Source: Phycisphaerales bacterium
GTDB taxonomy: Bacteria; Planctomycetota; Phycisphaerae; Phycisphaerales; SM1A02
Reading direction: 5' to 3'
Length of the DNA stretch: 34,211 bases
Assembly: GCA_028823105.1 (NCBI GenBank)
Contig: JAPKCC010000028.1
Span: forward strand, 1-34,211
Position 1 is the first letter of the stretch. Each line of letters opens with the position of its first letter. Of the stretch, positions 23,928 through 32,906 are shown piece after piece. The notes below the pieces were generated by a model that did not search any database, was not told the DNA's origin, and was given only the letters and a program-made list of their open reading frames with translations. Both the position numbers and the translations under genes were made by a program.

Positions 23928-25379
23928 ATGACCAGCCTGACCAACAACTCCGACACACTCGTCCAGGGCAACGCTCGCCCAGGTGATTCCACCGAACGAA
24001 TCGGTCGTGAAGTCGCTCGCCAGGTCGGCTCCCGAAAATGGGACATGTGGTTCGATCGAACCACCGACTTCGTCGTCGAGGACGGCCGACTCCGGGTCGA
24101 GGCCGACAGTCGGTTCGTCGCCGACTGGATCGAGCGACACTTCCGCGAGGCTATTCAGATCGCGGCCCGGGCCGAACTCGGCAACGACATCAAGGTTCAG
24201 ATGGGTGTTCGATCGCATCCGGGTGCTCCGGCCGCGGAGTCCGTCGAGGCCGCTCCTCCGCCGGCCCCCGATCGCTCCTCCGCACGACGAGGGAGGCGGA
24301 CCGGAACACGCGATCGACGCGACGCCGAACCCAAACTCGATCACTTCGAGATCGGTGATTCGAATCGACTCGCCTTCGACGCCGCATCCAGGCTCGGCGA
24401 GGATCTCGACGGAGCCACCAGCGTCCTGTTCATCCACGGAGACTGCGGCATCGGCAAGACGCATCTTCTTCGCGGGATCTGCGCCCGACGCAAGCAGCGC
24501 GATCGACGAGCGAAGGTCCGCTACCTGACCGGCGAACAATTCACCAATGAGTACATCCAGGCGGTCCGCAGCAGCGATCTCGATAATTTTCGCCGGACGC
24601 TCCGCCGGCTCGACCTTCTCGCGATCGACGACGTTCACTTCCTGTCGAACAAGAACGCGACCCAGAGCGAGTTTCTCCACACCATCGACGCCATCGCGAT
24701 GAGCGGAGGCGCGGTCGCGGTTGTCTGCGATGATCATCCGCGCACGATCAATCGATTCAGCGGGCCGCTGGTGAGCCGGTTCCTCTCGGGCATGGTCGTC
24801 CGCGTCGACCGACCGGATCGGGAACTCCGAGTGCGACTCGTCAAGAGACTCGCCTGTGATCGAGGAATCCGACTCGGCGAGTCCGCAATGGAGACCCTCG
24901 CATCGCGCTGCGTGGGCTCGGTACGAGAGCTCCTTGGCGGACTGACCCGCATCGATGCGCTCGCCAGACTCGATTCCAATGCAGGTGAGCAGGGCGAGAT
25001 CGGGTCCATCGCGGTCCAGCGGGCCCTCGGCGACGAATCGATGTCCACCGGCGGGAAGCCGATCCGGCTATCTCGGATCCTCGAAGTCGTCTGCAAGGAG
25101 GTCGGCGTGGATCGAGATGAACTCCTCTCGAGCGGTCGACATCGCCGGGTCGTGCTGGCCCGTGGCCTCTGCGCCTACCTTGCCCGGGAACTGACCAACG
25201 CGTGCTTCCCGGAAATCGCCTCCGCCCTCGGTCGGACTACCCATTCCACCGTCCATACCGCGGATCGGCGAATTCGTCGGCAGTTGGAGGCTGATGAGCG
25301 CGTTTCTGGCCATGCCGAAGAGGTCATTCGACTTCGAGACCTCGTCGATGAGATTCGGCAGTCACTTCGTCGAGGCTGA
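23928..25379 (+). CDS. dnaA: Chromosomal replication initiator DnaA
   Basis: 483 residues. Domain I is at about 20-90 (WDMWFDRTTDF to VADWIERHF), followed by a linker rich in Pro, Ala and Arg. The AAA+ domain has Walker A GDCGIGKTH (about 170-178), Walker B LLAIDDVHF (near 230) and the SRFLSGMVV segment. Domain IV ends with the DNA-binding signature ACFPEIASALGRTTHSTV (about 424-441). That motif reads THST where E. coli has DHTT, and the arginine of the basic loop (LARGLCAYLA) is kept, so box binding is expected. The ATG at 23928 has GGAG 10 nt upstream. It is not followed by dnaN; a secreted HEAT-like protein comes next. Confidence 0.95.
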   Translation: MTSLTNNSDTLVQGNARPGDSTERIGREVARQVGSRKWDMWFDRTTDFVVEDGRLRVEADSRFVADWIERHFREAIQIAARAELGNDIKVQMGVRSHPGAPAAESVEAAPPPAPDRSSARRGRRTGTRDRRDAEPKLDHFEIGDSNRLAFDAASRLGEDLDGATSVLFIHGDCGIGKTHLLRGICARRKQRDRRAKVRYLTGEQFTNEYIQAVRSSDLDNFRRTLRRLDLLAIDDVHFLSNKNATQSEFLHTIDAIAMSGGAVAVVCDDHPRTINRFSGPLVSRFLSGMVVRVDRPDRELRVRLVKRLACDRGIRLGESAMETLASRCVGSVRELLGGLTRIDALARLDSNAGEQGEIGSIAVQRALGDESMSTGGKPIRLSRILEVVCKEVGVDRDELLSSGRHRRVVLARGLCAYLARELTNACFPEIASALGRTTHSTVHTADRRIRRQLEADERVSGHAEEVIRLRDLVDEIRQSLRRG

Positions 25380-25429
25380 CGTCTCCCTGGAACGACGCAC
25401 CGACGCCACGTCCGAAAGGCGTTGGTCGG

Positions 25430-25435
25430 TACACT
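25430..25435 (+). promoter_or_regulatory. -10 TACACT before the HEAT-like gene
   Basis: TACACT ends 7 nt before the ATG at 25443, and no SD is present. The same hexamer stands before the VWA gene. Confidence 0.4.
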
Positions 25436-25442
25436 CCCCCGG

Positions 25443-26906
25443 ATGCCCCGCCGTCTCTCCTTTCTCTCGTCGTCCATGCTGGTCGTGTTCGCCACGCTCG
25501 CCGTCCTCTCCGATGCCGCGGTCGCCCAATCGGACCCCTACGGACGGGTCGACCCGCTCGAAGCGAGCGTGTCGGTGCTCCGCCGGAGCATCGGCGGCGC
25601 CGGATCCCCCGCGAACGTCAATGAACTCGCCGACTTTGATCTCCCCGGTTTCGTCTCGATCCTTCAAGCCGGCGTGACCAACCCGAGCCCGCCGATACGG
25701 GTTCGAGCGGCGATCGGTCTCGCGGCGGCCGGTGAGCCGATTCCCCTTCTCCTCTCCAGGCTCGATTCAACCGACGAACGCAGCGCGCTCATCATCGCGG
25801 CCTTCAGCAACGGACTCCTCGCTCCTTCAATCGCAGGGACCATCGCCGACCACGACGACGCGAACGATGTCGCGCTCGCGATTCTGCTGGCAGTCGCGGA
25901 TCGAGCGGCGGACGCCGAGAGGCTCTCGCGACTGGCGGCGGATCCGGACACCGCATGGCTCACCAGGGGCATCGCCGCCGCGACGCTGGAGCAACGAGGA
26001 ACCTCGGCGCTCGAGGGTTGGTTCGAGGCCATCTCGAACCTCACGCCCGCTGAACATGATCGAAACGTCTTCGAGATGCTTGCCACTGTGGACCGGCTCG
26101 GCTTTGACATCGCGATCGAGCGAATGCCCCCGCTGATTGGCCCGAGGCCGTCCAATGACGCGATCCGTGCGGCACTCGTCGAATCACTGCTTGAGCTCGC
26201 CCCCGAAGCCGGCATTCCCGCCTGGAACTCGATGCTGGCCGATTGCCCCGAGGATGGGCTGATCACACCGATCGGCATGCTTCTGGTCTCCGCCGGGCAA
26301 CCCGCGCCGATAGAGGCGAAGGACCGATTTCCCTCTGAAGACCGAATGTCTAAGGCGGTCCGCGAATTGATCTTTGCCGCCCCGGACCAGCGGGCTCAAG
26401 CATCGATCGCCGCCATCGAACTCGGTCATCGACCAACCATGATTTGGGCCATGGAGAAAGCCGAGGAGAGCGGCGAAATCGCCTTGCTGGAAGCGATCTT
26501 CGATGCTGCAGCCCGATCAACGCGAACCGGCATCGAAACCTTCGCGATTCGAGCCTCCGAAGCGCTCGGTACCGCAGCCCCGTCCGTCCTCGGCAGACGA
26601 CTCGTTGATCAAGAAGACCGGGCGATCATCGAATTCGTCTTTCGCGGCCTGATCGCTGCCGGAACCCCGGAAGCCGCCGCGGAAGCCAGACCGTATCTCG
26701 AAGCTTCCGATCGAACCACCAGATCACTCGCGCTGCTGACGGTTGCCAGAGCAGGTGATCTGGACGACGCCCAGAGACGACTCTTGGGACGAGCTGCCGC
26801 GGGCGGCGGAGGACTGCCGCAGGATCTTCGACCATTGGCCGCCTGGCTCTTCCTCGACGCCAGCGGTGAACTCAAGAATTCGATTCCACGCATCGTCGAG
26901 CCCTGA
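25443..26906 (+). CDS. Secreted alpha-helical HEAT-like repeat protein
   Basis: 487 residues. The signal peptide (about 1-29; MPRRLSFLSSSMLVVFATLA) has a clear AVA|Q cleavage site. The rest is a succession of helix pairs rich in Ala, Leu and Glu, such as PPIRVRAAIGLAAAGEPIPL, ALAILLAVADRAADAERLSR and TRSLALLTVARAGDLDDAQR, typical of HEAT/ARM solenoids. These act as binding scaffolds. No enzyme motif is visible. I choose the ATG at 25443 over an upstream frame start at 25422 because it gives the normal signal peptide and sits 7 nt after TACACT. Its position after dnaA does not imply a replication role, since it is exported. Confidence 0.75.
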   Translation: MPRRLSFLSSSMLVVFATLAVLSDAAVAQSDPYGRVDPLEASVSVLRRSIGGAGSPANVNELADFDLPGFVSILQAGVTNPSPPIRVRAAIGLAAAGEPIPLLLSRLDSTDERSALIIAAFSNGLLAPSIAGTIADHDDANDVALAILLAVADRAADAERLSRLAADPDTAWLTRGIAAATLEQRGTSALEGWFEAISNLTPAEHDRNVFEMLATVDRLGFDIAIERMPPLIGPRPSNDAIRAALVESLLELAPEAGIPAWNSMLADCPEDGLITPIGMLLVSAGQPAPIEAKDRFPSEDRMSKAVRELIFAAPDQRAQASIAAIELGHRPTMIWAMEKAEESGEIALLEAIFDAAARSTRTGIETFAIRASEALGTAAPSVLGRRLVDQEDRAIIEFVFRGLIAAGTPEAAAEARPYLEASDRTTRSLALLTVARAGDLDDAQRRLLGRAAAGGGGLPQDLRPLAAWLFLDASGELKNSIPRIVEP

Positions 26907-26973
26907 CCTCCCCGTCCACCTCTTGAACGACGGGGACCACTTCAATCCGATACACCGCGAAGGCTGACCTTCC

Positions 26974-28137
26974 ATGAACTTCATTCCGCTCAATCGACCC
27001 GACATCCGCAACCATGACTTCGCGGCACTGGAAGCCGCGCTTCAGGCGCTGGCCGAGGAAGACTCCTCGCCAATCCGCGAACTGGAACGACTTGCGTCCA
27101 GAATCACGGATCGACCCCATGCGGTGGCAGCCACCACCGCCGGCGTGGCGCTGGAAGCAGCCATGCTTTCCGTCGGCCTGCATGTCGGTGATGAGGTCAT
27201 CTGCCCGGCGTTCGCCCCGGCCCGCCTCGTCGCCGCCATCGTTCGATCCGGAGGAATCCCTCGATTCGTGGATGTGGATTCGCGGACCGGCGGGATGCGA
27301 TCGGAGGCGGTCGAAGCGGCCATCACGGATCGGACCCGTGCGCTGGCGGTGATCGCCCCTTGGACGGCTCCATCAGTGCTTGAGGAGCTCGCCGCGCTCA
27401 GCCGAAAGTACGAAGTCCCGCTCATCGAGGATGCCATCGAAAGCCTGGGGACGAGCATGCCTTCCGATTCGGCCGCTCGCTTCGGCGTTCTGGCGGTGAT
27501 CGGACTCGGACGAGAGAGCCCCGCGACCGCCGCCGGCGGCGGGGTGATCGTCACGCATAACGAACGGATGGCCGCCATGTGCCGCGAGATCCTCATGGAG
27601 GGCCGAGCGACCCCGGAGGACACCAATGAGGACGACGACTCTCAGGAGGGCTGGTGCCACGTCAGGGCCGGTCTTGATGGACGCCTCGACGTACTCCGGG
27701 CCGCCGTCGGAATCGGCGCGCTCGAGCGAATCGAGGAGACCCTCGCCGCCCGCCGCGAGGTGGCGGATCGATACATCGCCAGGCTCGGCGGCGAAGCCGA
27801 TCTGATGATCTCCTCACCGCCCCCGGGCGTACTGCCGAGTTGGACGGCGTTTCCCGTCAGGCTCGACGAACGATTCGTGATGGAGGATCGCGACTCCATC
27901 ATTCGCGGCATGCGTCGCCACGACATCGGCGTCACGGCGGGCTGGGCCCTCGGCCCCGCCCTTCCGATCGCCCGTCACGGTGGAGACCCGGAGGATCGGT
28001 GGCCATTCGCGGCCCGCCTCGCGGCGAGAACGATGCTTCTCCCCTGCCACTCGTTCGTCACGCCAGCCGATGTCGACATCATCTGTCAGACACTGGTTTT
28101 GATGATGAAACAAACGGGCTTCAGTCGCGGCAGCTAG
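26974..28137 (+). CDS. DegT/DnrJ/EryC1-family protein lacking the PLP lysine
   Basis: 387 residues with the fold of sugar aminotransferases. It opens IPLNRPDI and has AATTAGVALEAAMLSVGLHV, GDEVICPAF and LIEDAIESLG with Asp153, which normally holds the pyridine nitrogen. Where active members have the Schiff-base lysine before GEGG, this protein reads IGLGRESPATAAGGG; the aligned residue is Ser182 and no lysine is nearby. Transamination by the usual route is excluded. A few relatives are non-aminating (ColD uses histidine) or regulatory. There are no other sugar genes nearby. No SD is seen. It converges on guaA with a 10-bp gap. Confidence 0.82.
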   Translation: MNFIPLNRPDIRNHDFAALEAALQALAEEDSSPIRELERLASRITDRPHAVAATTAGVALEAAMLSVGLHVGDEVICPAFAPARLVAAIVRSGGIPRFVDVDSRTGGMRSEAVEAAITDRTRALAVIAPWTAPSVLEELAALSRKYEVPLIEDAIESLGTSMPSDSAARFGVLAVIGLGRESPATAAGGGVIVTHNERMAAMCREILMEGRATPEDTNEDDDSQEGWCHVRAGLDGRLDVLRAAVGIGALERIEETLAARREVADRYIARLGGEADLMISSPPPGVLPSWTAFPVRLDERFVMEDRDSIIRGMRRHDIGVTAGWALGPALPIARHGGDPEDRWPFAARLAARTMLLPCHSFVTPADVDIICQTLVLMMKQTGFSRGS

Positions 28138-28147
28138 TGCGACGAAC

Positions 28148-29737
28148 TCACTCCCACTCGATCGTGGCGGGCGGCTTCGAACTGATGTCGTAGACGACTC
28201 GATTCACGCCGGTCACCTCGTTGATGATCCGATTCGAGATCGATGCGAGAACCTCGTACGGAAGCCTCGCCCAGTCTGCGGTCATGAAGTCTTGGGTCTC
28301 GACCGCCCGCACCGCGACCACGCTTTCATAGGTTCGCCCGTCACCCATGACCCCGACCGAACGAACCGGCAGCAGCACCGCGAAGACTTGATTCGTCGAC
28401 CGATAGAGCTCGTTGGCGACGATCTCCTCGAGGAGAATCTCATCACACTCTCGGAGAAGATCGAGCTTCTCGATGGTGATGTCGCCCAGCACCCGGACAG
28501 CCAGACCGGGACCCGGGAAGGGATGTCGCCAGACGATGGCTGGCGGGAGACCGAGGACCTCGCCGAGGGTCCGAACCTCGTCCTTGAAGAGATCCCGGAG
28601 CGGCTCGACAAGTTCGAAGCCGAGTTCCTCGGGAAGGCCGCCGACGTTGTGATGAAGTTTGATGTTCGCGGCGGTTCCCGCCAGGGAGTGGCCGCTCTCG
28701 ATCACGTCGGGGTAGAGCGTCCCCTGAGCCAGGAATCTTGGCTTCCCGTAACGGGACGGCTCGGACTCGATCTTCCGCGCCTCATCCTGGAAGACGGTGA
28801 TAAATTGATGCCCGATCAGACGACGCTTTTCCTGCGGATCGTCGATCCCCTTGAGATCGTTGAGAAATGCGTCCGCGGCATCGACCACACGGAGATCGAT
28901 GTCGAAGTGACCGCGGAACGTCGTCTCGACGAGTTCGCGTTCGTTCTTTCGAAGCAGTCCGTTATCCACGAAGATGCAGGTGAGCCGGTCTCCGATGGCG
29001 CGTTGGAGGAGTGCCGCAACCACGGAACTATCTACTCCACCGGAGAGTCCGCAGATCACTCGGTCATCGCCGACCTGCTCCTTGACCCGTGCGCACTCCG
29101 CATCGAGGTACTCGCTCATCCGCCAGTTGCCGCTGCAACTGCAGATGCCGAAGAGGAAGTTCCGAAGGATGTCGATGCCGTGCGGCGTGTGCGTCACTTC
29201 CGGATGAAACTGAACGCCCCAGAACGGTCGATCCCGATGGCGGACCGCCGCGAACTCACAGGTGGAAGTCGAGGCCACCGATTCAAACATTTCCGAGAGC
29301 CCGCTCACCTGATCGCCGTGACTCATCCATACGGAGGTACGGGTGGGAATGCCCGCAAGTAGCCCGTTGGAGTCGCCGATCTCAAGTTGGGCCCGACCGT
29401 ATTCATGCGTGCTCGAACTCTCCACCGTACCGCCGAGGATCTCGCATCCGAGTTGCATGCCGTAACAGATGCCCAGCACCGGAACTCCGAGATCGAGAAT
29501 TCCCGGATCGCACGTCGGCGCCCCGGATTCACGCACGCTCGACGGCCCGCCGGAAAGGATGATCCCCTTCGGATTCAGCCCGCGGATGGTCTCTAGATCG
29601 GTATCCGGCGCCACCAGAAGGCTGAAGGCGCCCAACTCCCGGACGCGGCGAGCGATGAGCTGCGTGTACTGGCTCCCGAAGTCGAGAATCGGAATGGTCT
29701 CGGTGGCGGGAACGCCGCTGACGGTCACGTTGCTCAT
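28148..29737 (-). CDS. guaA: GMP synthase (glutamine-hydrolysing)
   Basis: Converts XMP to GMP with ATP and glutamine. 529 residues, normal length. The class I amidotransferase domain has the catalytic Cys91 (GICYGMQ) and the HPE pair at 178-180 ([12 protein letters not shown]). The ATP-pyrophosphatase domain has the P-loop SGGVDSS (232-238). The C-terminal dimerisation domain ends [16 protein letters not shown], as in the family. The start at 29737 (MSNVTVSG) places the amidotransferase strand [12 protein letters not shown] at its normal position. The gene is divergent from the lipoprotein-led operon. Confidence 0.97.
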   Translation of the reverse strand: MSNVTVSGVPATETIPILDFGSQYTQLIARRVRELGAFSLLVAPDTDLETIRGLNPKGIILSGGPSSVRESGAPTCDPGILDLGVPVLGICYGMQLGCEILGGTVESSSTHEYGRAQLEIGDSNGLLAGIPTRTSVWMSHGDQVSGLSEMFESVASTSTCEFAAVRHRDRPFWGVQFHPEVTHTPHGIDILRNFLFGICSCSGNWRMSEYLDAECARVKEQVGDDRVICGLSGGVDSSVVAALLQRAIGDRLTCIFVDNGLLRKNERELVETTFRGHFDIDLRVVDAADAFLNDLKGIDDPQEKRRLIGHQFITVFQDEARKIESEPSRYGKPRFLAQGTLYPDVIESGHSLAGTAANIKLHHNVGGLPEELGFELVEPLRDLFKDEVRTLGEVLGLPPAIVWRHPFPGPGLAVRVLGDITIEKLDLLRECDEILLEEIVANELYRSTNQVFAVLLPVRSVGVMGDGRTYESVVAVRAVETQDFMTADWARLPYEVLASISNRIINEVTGVNRVVYDISSKPPATIEWE

Positions 29738-29877
29738 GAGGTATCCGGATCCGATGCCAGAGGGAGTCGTTCCCTCAGTGGGGAAGGCGGAGAGGCTACC
29801 GCGCCCTTGATCCTCCGGGGGGCCGTCGACGAAATCTCCCCCATCTGCTGGCATCAATGGAGAACGTGTCGGGGTGG

Positions 29878-29883
29878 TATCCT
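29878..29883 (+). promoter_or_regulatory. Extended -10 TGGTATCCT before the lipoprotein-led operon
   Basis: TATCCT with an upstream TGG (extended -10) ends 7 nt before the ATG at 29891. No SD is present. This is the likely promoter of the four-gene operon 29891-31973, giving a leaderless first gene. Confidence 0.5.
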
Positions 29884-29890
29884 CCGGGCC

Positions 29891-30304
29891 ATGGATGCGG
29901 CGATCAAATTTCAAGGAATACGGCTCGGCGGAGCTGCCCTGCTGCTTCTTCTGCTGACTGGATGCGCCCCGCCCATCCCCGATGGTGGATTCGACGCCCC
30001 GGATCCGGCCTCGAGGATCTATGCCGCCGTCCGTGTGGCCGACAAGTGGTCTTCGATCACGCCGCCCCAGGATCGAAGCCGGCCGTCGATCGCCACCCTC
30101 CAACAACTCGTGGTGATGCTCGAGTCGAGCGACCCGGCGGAACGGCTGGTCGCCTCCGAGACACTCCGAATGGTCACGGGCGAGGACTTCGACTACGAGG
30201 CTTCCGCGCCTCTGCCGGAACGATTTCTCGCGGTAAACCGCTGGCGAGCATGGGTCGATTCGCTTGCCCCGCCTCCTTCGTCCGGCCGGGGGATCGAATC
30301 TTGA
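29891..30304 (+). CDS. Small lipoprotein
   Basis: 137 residues. A short basic start, hydrophobic core ([10 protein letters not shown]) and lipobox LTGC place the lipidated cysteine near residue 24. The mature part is helical, with [20 protein letters not shown] and [18 protein letters not shown], and resembles a single HEAT-like unit followed by a short RWRAWVDSL motif seen in planctomycete secreted proteins. Function unknown. It is the first gene of a tight operon: its stop overlaps the TTG start of the RsbW-like kinase gene. Confidence 0.75.
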   Translation: MDAAIKFQGIRLGGAALLLLLLTGCAPPIPDGGFDAPDPASRIYAAVRVADKWSSITPPQDRSRPSIATLQQLVVMLESSDPAERLVASETLRMVTGEDFDYEASAPLPERFLAVNRWRAWVDSLAPPPSSGRGIES

Positions 30305-30789
30305 AACCTCTCCCACCACCAGCCATTCGAATGGAGATCCTCAGCCAAGCAGGCCTGTTGGCCCCGGTTCGTGCCATGCTCACATCGTTCTCGGAACGCT
30401 CCGGATTCGACGACATCGAGACCGGACACCTCGCACTCGCGGTGGACGAGGCACTCGCCAACGTGATCCGACATGGGTACGACTCACGGCCCGACGGGCG
30501 GATCTGGATCTCCGCCTATCTGATCGAAGAACCTCATCGCCGGATCAGAATCGAGATCGAAGACGAAGGTCGCCAGACCGATCCAGACCAGATCGTCTCC
30601 AGAGATCTCGAGGAGATACGCCCGGGTGGGCTGGGCGTGCACATCATGCGGGAAGTCACGGACACCTGCGAATTCGAACGCCGCAAGCCGGGGGGAATGC
30701 GGCTCATCCTCGAGAAGACACCTCGCGGAGAACACGAGAACCCCTCGGACCAGAATCACGCCGGCACGCCGGAGAATGGACACAAATGA
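30301..30789 (+). CDS. RsbW/SpoIIAB-type anti-sigma ATPase (serine kinase)
   Basis: 162 residues of the GHKL fold. The N-box is [11 protein letters not shown] (Asp49, Glu50, Asn54), the G1 box is IEIEDEG (Asp88, Gly90), and the G2 box is [10 protein letters not shown] (109-112). Proteins of this class bind a sigma factor or other partner and phosphorylate a STAS-domain antagonist. The next gene encodes exactly such an antagonist. The start is taken as TTG 30301, with a GGGGGA SD 7 nt upstream, because an ATG at 30331 would cut the first beta strand (AIRMEILSQ). It overlaps the genes on both sides by 4 bp. No sigma-factor gene is in the window. The C-terminal 20 residues are polar and probably flexible. 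Confidence 0.88.
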   Translation: MKPLPPPAIRMEILSQAGLLAPVRAMLTSFSERSGFDDIETGHLALAVDEALANVIRHGYDSRPDGRIWISAYLIEEPHRRIRIEIEDEGRQTDPDQIVSRDLEEIRPGGLGVHIMREVTDTCEFERRKPGGMRLILEKTPRGEHENPSDQNHAGTPENGHK

Positions 30790-31133
30790 GCAGCGGGAAT
30801 GAAATGGAAATCAACGTTGAAAATCGGGACGACTCGGTGCTCGTGACCCCGATCGGCGATGTTGACCTCGCTCGAAGCCCCTCGCTTCGAAGTAGGCTCG
30901 GAAAAATCCTCGGCGAATCGCCCACCCGGCTCGTGGTTGATTTGAGCCAGGTCCCCTATATGGACAGTTCCGGGGTGGCCACGCTGGTCGAAGCCTTGCA
31001 GCAATGTCGAGCCCGCAACTGCACCCTGTTTCTCGCGGGGATGCAGGATCGCGTGCGATCCGTGTTCGAGATCGCCCGACTCGATACCGTGTTCACCATC
31101 ACTGCCGACACGAATTCCGCGCTGGACGCCTGA
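30786..31133 (+). CDS. STAS-domain anti-anti-sigma factor-like protein
   Basis: 115 residues matching SpoIIAA/RsbV and the Mla component MlaB. It has VLVTPIGDVDLARSPSLRSR, VVDLSQVPYMDSSGVATLVE and the later RVRSVFEIARLDTVF. The DSSG serines (61-62) are at the site phosphorylated in SpoIIAA and RsbV, so it is a plausible substrate of the kinase encoded just upstream. The ATG overlaps the kinase stop (ATGA). The MlaE permease gene starts 7 bp downstream, so the protein may also be the STAS subunit of that transporter. The context does not separate the two roles. Confidence 0.9.
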   Translation: MSSGNEMEINVENRDDSVLVTPIGDVDLARSPSLRSRLGKILGESPTRLVVDLSQVPYMDSSGVATLVEALQQCRARNCTLFLAGMQDRVRSVFEIARLDTVFTITADTNSALDA

Positions 31134-31139
31134 GCCACG

Positions 31140-31973
31140 ATGCCCAACACCGTCACCCAACCCGGCCCGATCACACGCGTCCTCGAAGGCGTCGGTGGTT
31201 TCGTGCTTGGGCTCTTCGAATTCGTCGGCGGCCTGTACTGGCTTCTCTACGAGGTCATCGGATGGGTCTGGCGATCCACCGTTCGACACCAATTCAGATT
31301 CGGGCGGACAGCCTTTATCTCGCAGATGGTGAGAGTCGGGGTCCGGTCGATCAGCATCGTGGTGCTGGTATCGGGAAGCATCGGGCTCATTCTCGCCTTA
31401 CAGACGGCCCCGAGCCTCGCGCAGTTCGGGCAGGTCGACAAGGTCGCCAACCTGGTAGGCGTTGCCGTCTTCCGCGAACTCGGCCCGCTCATCGCCGCGA
31501 TCGTCCTCACCGGATTCGCCGGCGCATCCATTGCCGCCGAGCTCGGGACCATGGTCGTCGGCGAGGAGATCGAGGCGCTCGAATCGATGGGCCTTAACCC
31601 AGTGCGTTTCCTGGTCGTGCCGCGCGTGATCGCGAGCGCCATCAGCCTCGTCCTGCTCTCGGTGATCGCCGACCTCTCGGCGGTCTTTGCCGGCGGTGCG
31701 ATCGGAATCCTTCAACTCGGGATCCCCTACGAGGTGTACAAGAACAACACGATCGATCAGCTCAACAGCGCCGACTTCCTGACCGGGTTGTTCAAGGCCG
31801 GCATCTTCGGGACGATCCTCGGATTGATCGCGTGCCGCAACGGACTGCGAGTCTCGGGTGGCGCTGCCGGGGTCGGCAAAGCGACGACCGACACCGTGGT
31901 TCAGACGGTGGTCACCGTGATCTTCGCCGACCTCTTCTTCACATCGCTCTTCTTCACCCTCGGCCTCGGTTGA
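31140..31973 (+). CDS. mlaE: MlaE/YrbE-family lipid ABC transporter permease
   Basis: 277 residues with five or six membrane helices. The signature FRELGPLIAAIVLTGFAGAS, then IAAELGTMVVGEEIEALESM and GLNPVRFLVVPRVIA, is diagnostic of MlaE permeases, which move phospholipids between membranes together with the ATPase MlaF, the MCE protein MlaD and the STAS protein MlaB. Here the STAS gene lies directly upstream, but no mlaF or mlaD follows: the next gene is on the other strand 10 bp away. Those partners must be elsewhere or absent. The ATG at 31140 follows the STAS stop by 6 nt. Confidence 0.93.
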   Translation: MPNTVTQPGPITRVLEGVGGFVLGLFEFVGGLYWLLYEVIGWVWRSTVRHQFRFGRTAFISQMVRVGVRSISIVVLVSGSIGLILALQTAPSLAQFGQVDKVANLVGVAVFRELGPLIAAIVLTGFAGASIAAELGTMVVGEEIEALESMGLNPVRFLVVPRVIASAISLVLLSVIADLSAVFAGGAIGILQLGIPYEVYKNNTIDQLNSADFLTGLFKAGIFGTILGLIACRNGLRVSGGAAGVGKATTDTVVQTVVTVIFADLFFTSLFFTLGLG

Positions 31974-31983
31974 TCCGAAGCGA

Positions 31984-32739
31984 TCACGCTCCGAGGGCGA
32001 GTCGTTCCGCGACTCGGGCCGGAAGCCCTGACGCGATGGCTCTGGACTGCGCCGACGAAATGTCATACCCGGCCCGATACCATTCGATCTCACCCGCTTC
32101 TAGGTCGAGAATCGCGTAGGACGCACGGGGATCGCCATCTCGTGGCTGCCCGACCGAACCGGGATTCACGATGCAACGTCCGTCGAAGTCGACGTCGATC
32201 GACTTGGACGAGACATGCCGATGACTCTCAACGATCGAAGTCTCGCCATCTTCCAGCAGCCGAAAGCACGCCGGGAGATGGGTGTGACCCACGAGGCAGA
32301 TCGGCACATCGACACCACGAAAGGCAGGTTCGGCAGCGACGCCGTCGAGGATGTATCGAGCCCCGCCAGGGATCGGCGAGTCATGAACGATCATCACCTT
32401 CGATTCAAAGTAGATCATGCCCGGGAGTCGCCCGATCGCGTCGAGCAGATCCGGCCGGGTGCTGGCGACCCGGCGTCGAGTCCAGTCGATCGCTTCCCGA
32501 GCAACCTCGCGGAACTTCTTGCCGAGCTCCGGATGAAGCAGTGCGTCCTCATGGTTTCCGGCGACCATCAGCGGGTCACGTTCGAGAATCAGATCGAGAC
32601 ACTCGATCGGGTCGGGGCCGTAGCCCACGACGTCTCCAAGACAGATCAGTCGATCGATTCCTGCGGCGTCGAGCTCTGCAAGGACGGATCTCAGCGCCAG
32701 TAGGTTTCCGTGAACGTCGGAAATGATTCCAAGCCGCAT
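31984..32739 (-). CDS. Calcineurin-like metallophosphoesterase (YfcE/MJ0936 type)
   Basis: 251 residues with all metal-binding motifs: SDVHGN (8-13), GDVVGYGPDP, GNHED, VHDSP and GHTH. The fold is a dinuclear metal phosphodiesterase. Relatives act on cyclic nucleotides, diadenosine polyphosphates or model phosphodiesters, so the substrate here is open. The N-terminus MRLGIISDVHGN fixes the start at 32739, with AAGGGTGG upstream as a weak SD. It converges on mlaE and lies between it and dprA. The 167 bp upstream (32740-32906) hold nothing I can support. Confidence 0.9.
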   Translation of the reverse strand: MRLGIISDVHGNLLALRSVLAELDAAGIDRLICLGDVVGYGPDPIECLDLILERDPLMVAGNHEDALLHPELGKKFREVAREAIDWTRRRVASTRPDLLDAIGRLPGMIYFESKVMIVHDSPIPGGARYILDGVAAEPAFRGVDVPICLVGHTHLPACFRLLEDGETSIVESHRHVSSKSIDVDFDGRCIVNPGSVGQPRDGDPRASYAILDLEAGEIEWYRAGYDISSAQSRAIASGLPARVAERLALGA

Positions 32740-32906
32740 GGGGCCACCCTTCACAGTTCTTCCGATGCGGCATGCGTGCATGGCGCCCGGTTCGACGGAT
32801 CTTCCTCCCCACCGACGACTCTCCGTCAGGTGTCATCGGATATTCGCCGTCGGTTCGCCAGCCAAGTCGATCGATCTCGAGATTTCAGGCTCGATCCAGG
32901 CGCGGG

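Noticed and set aside
23428-23958. A minus-strand frame of 176 codons upstream of dnaA
   Set aside because: No start signal, overlaps the dnaA start, Arg/Ser-rich product without domains. It was considered because the gap is long, but not supported.
29807-29890. Longer N-terminus for the lipoprotein starting at 29807
   Set aside because: It would put about 28 unrelated residues before a typical lipoprotein signal. The ATG at 29891 follows the likely -10 directly.
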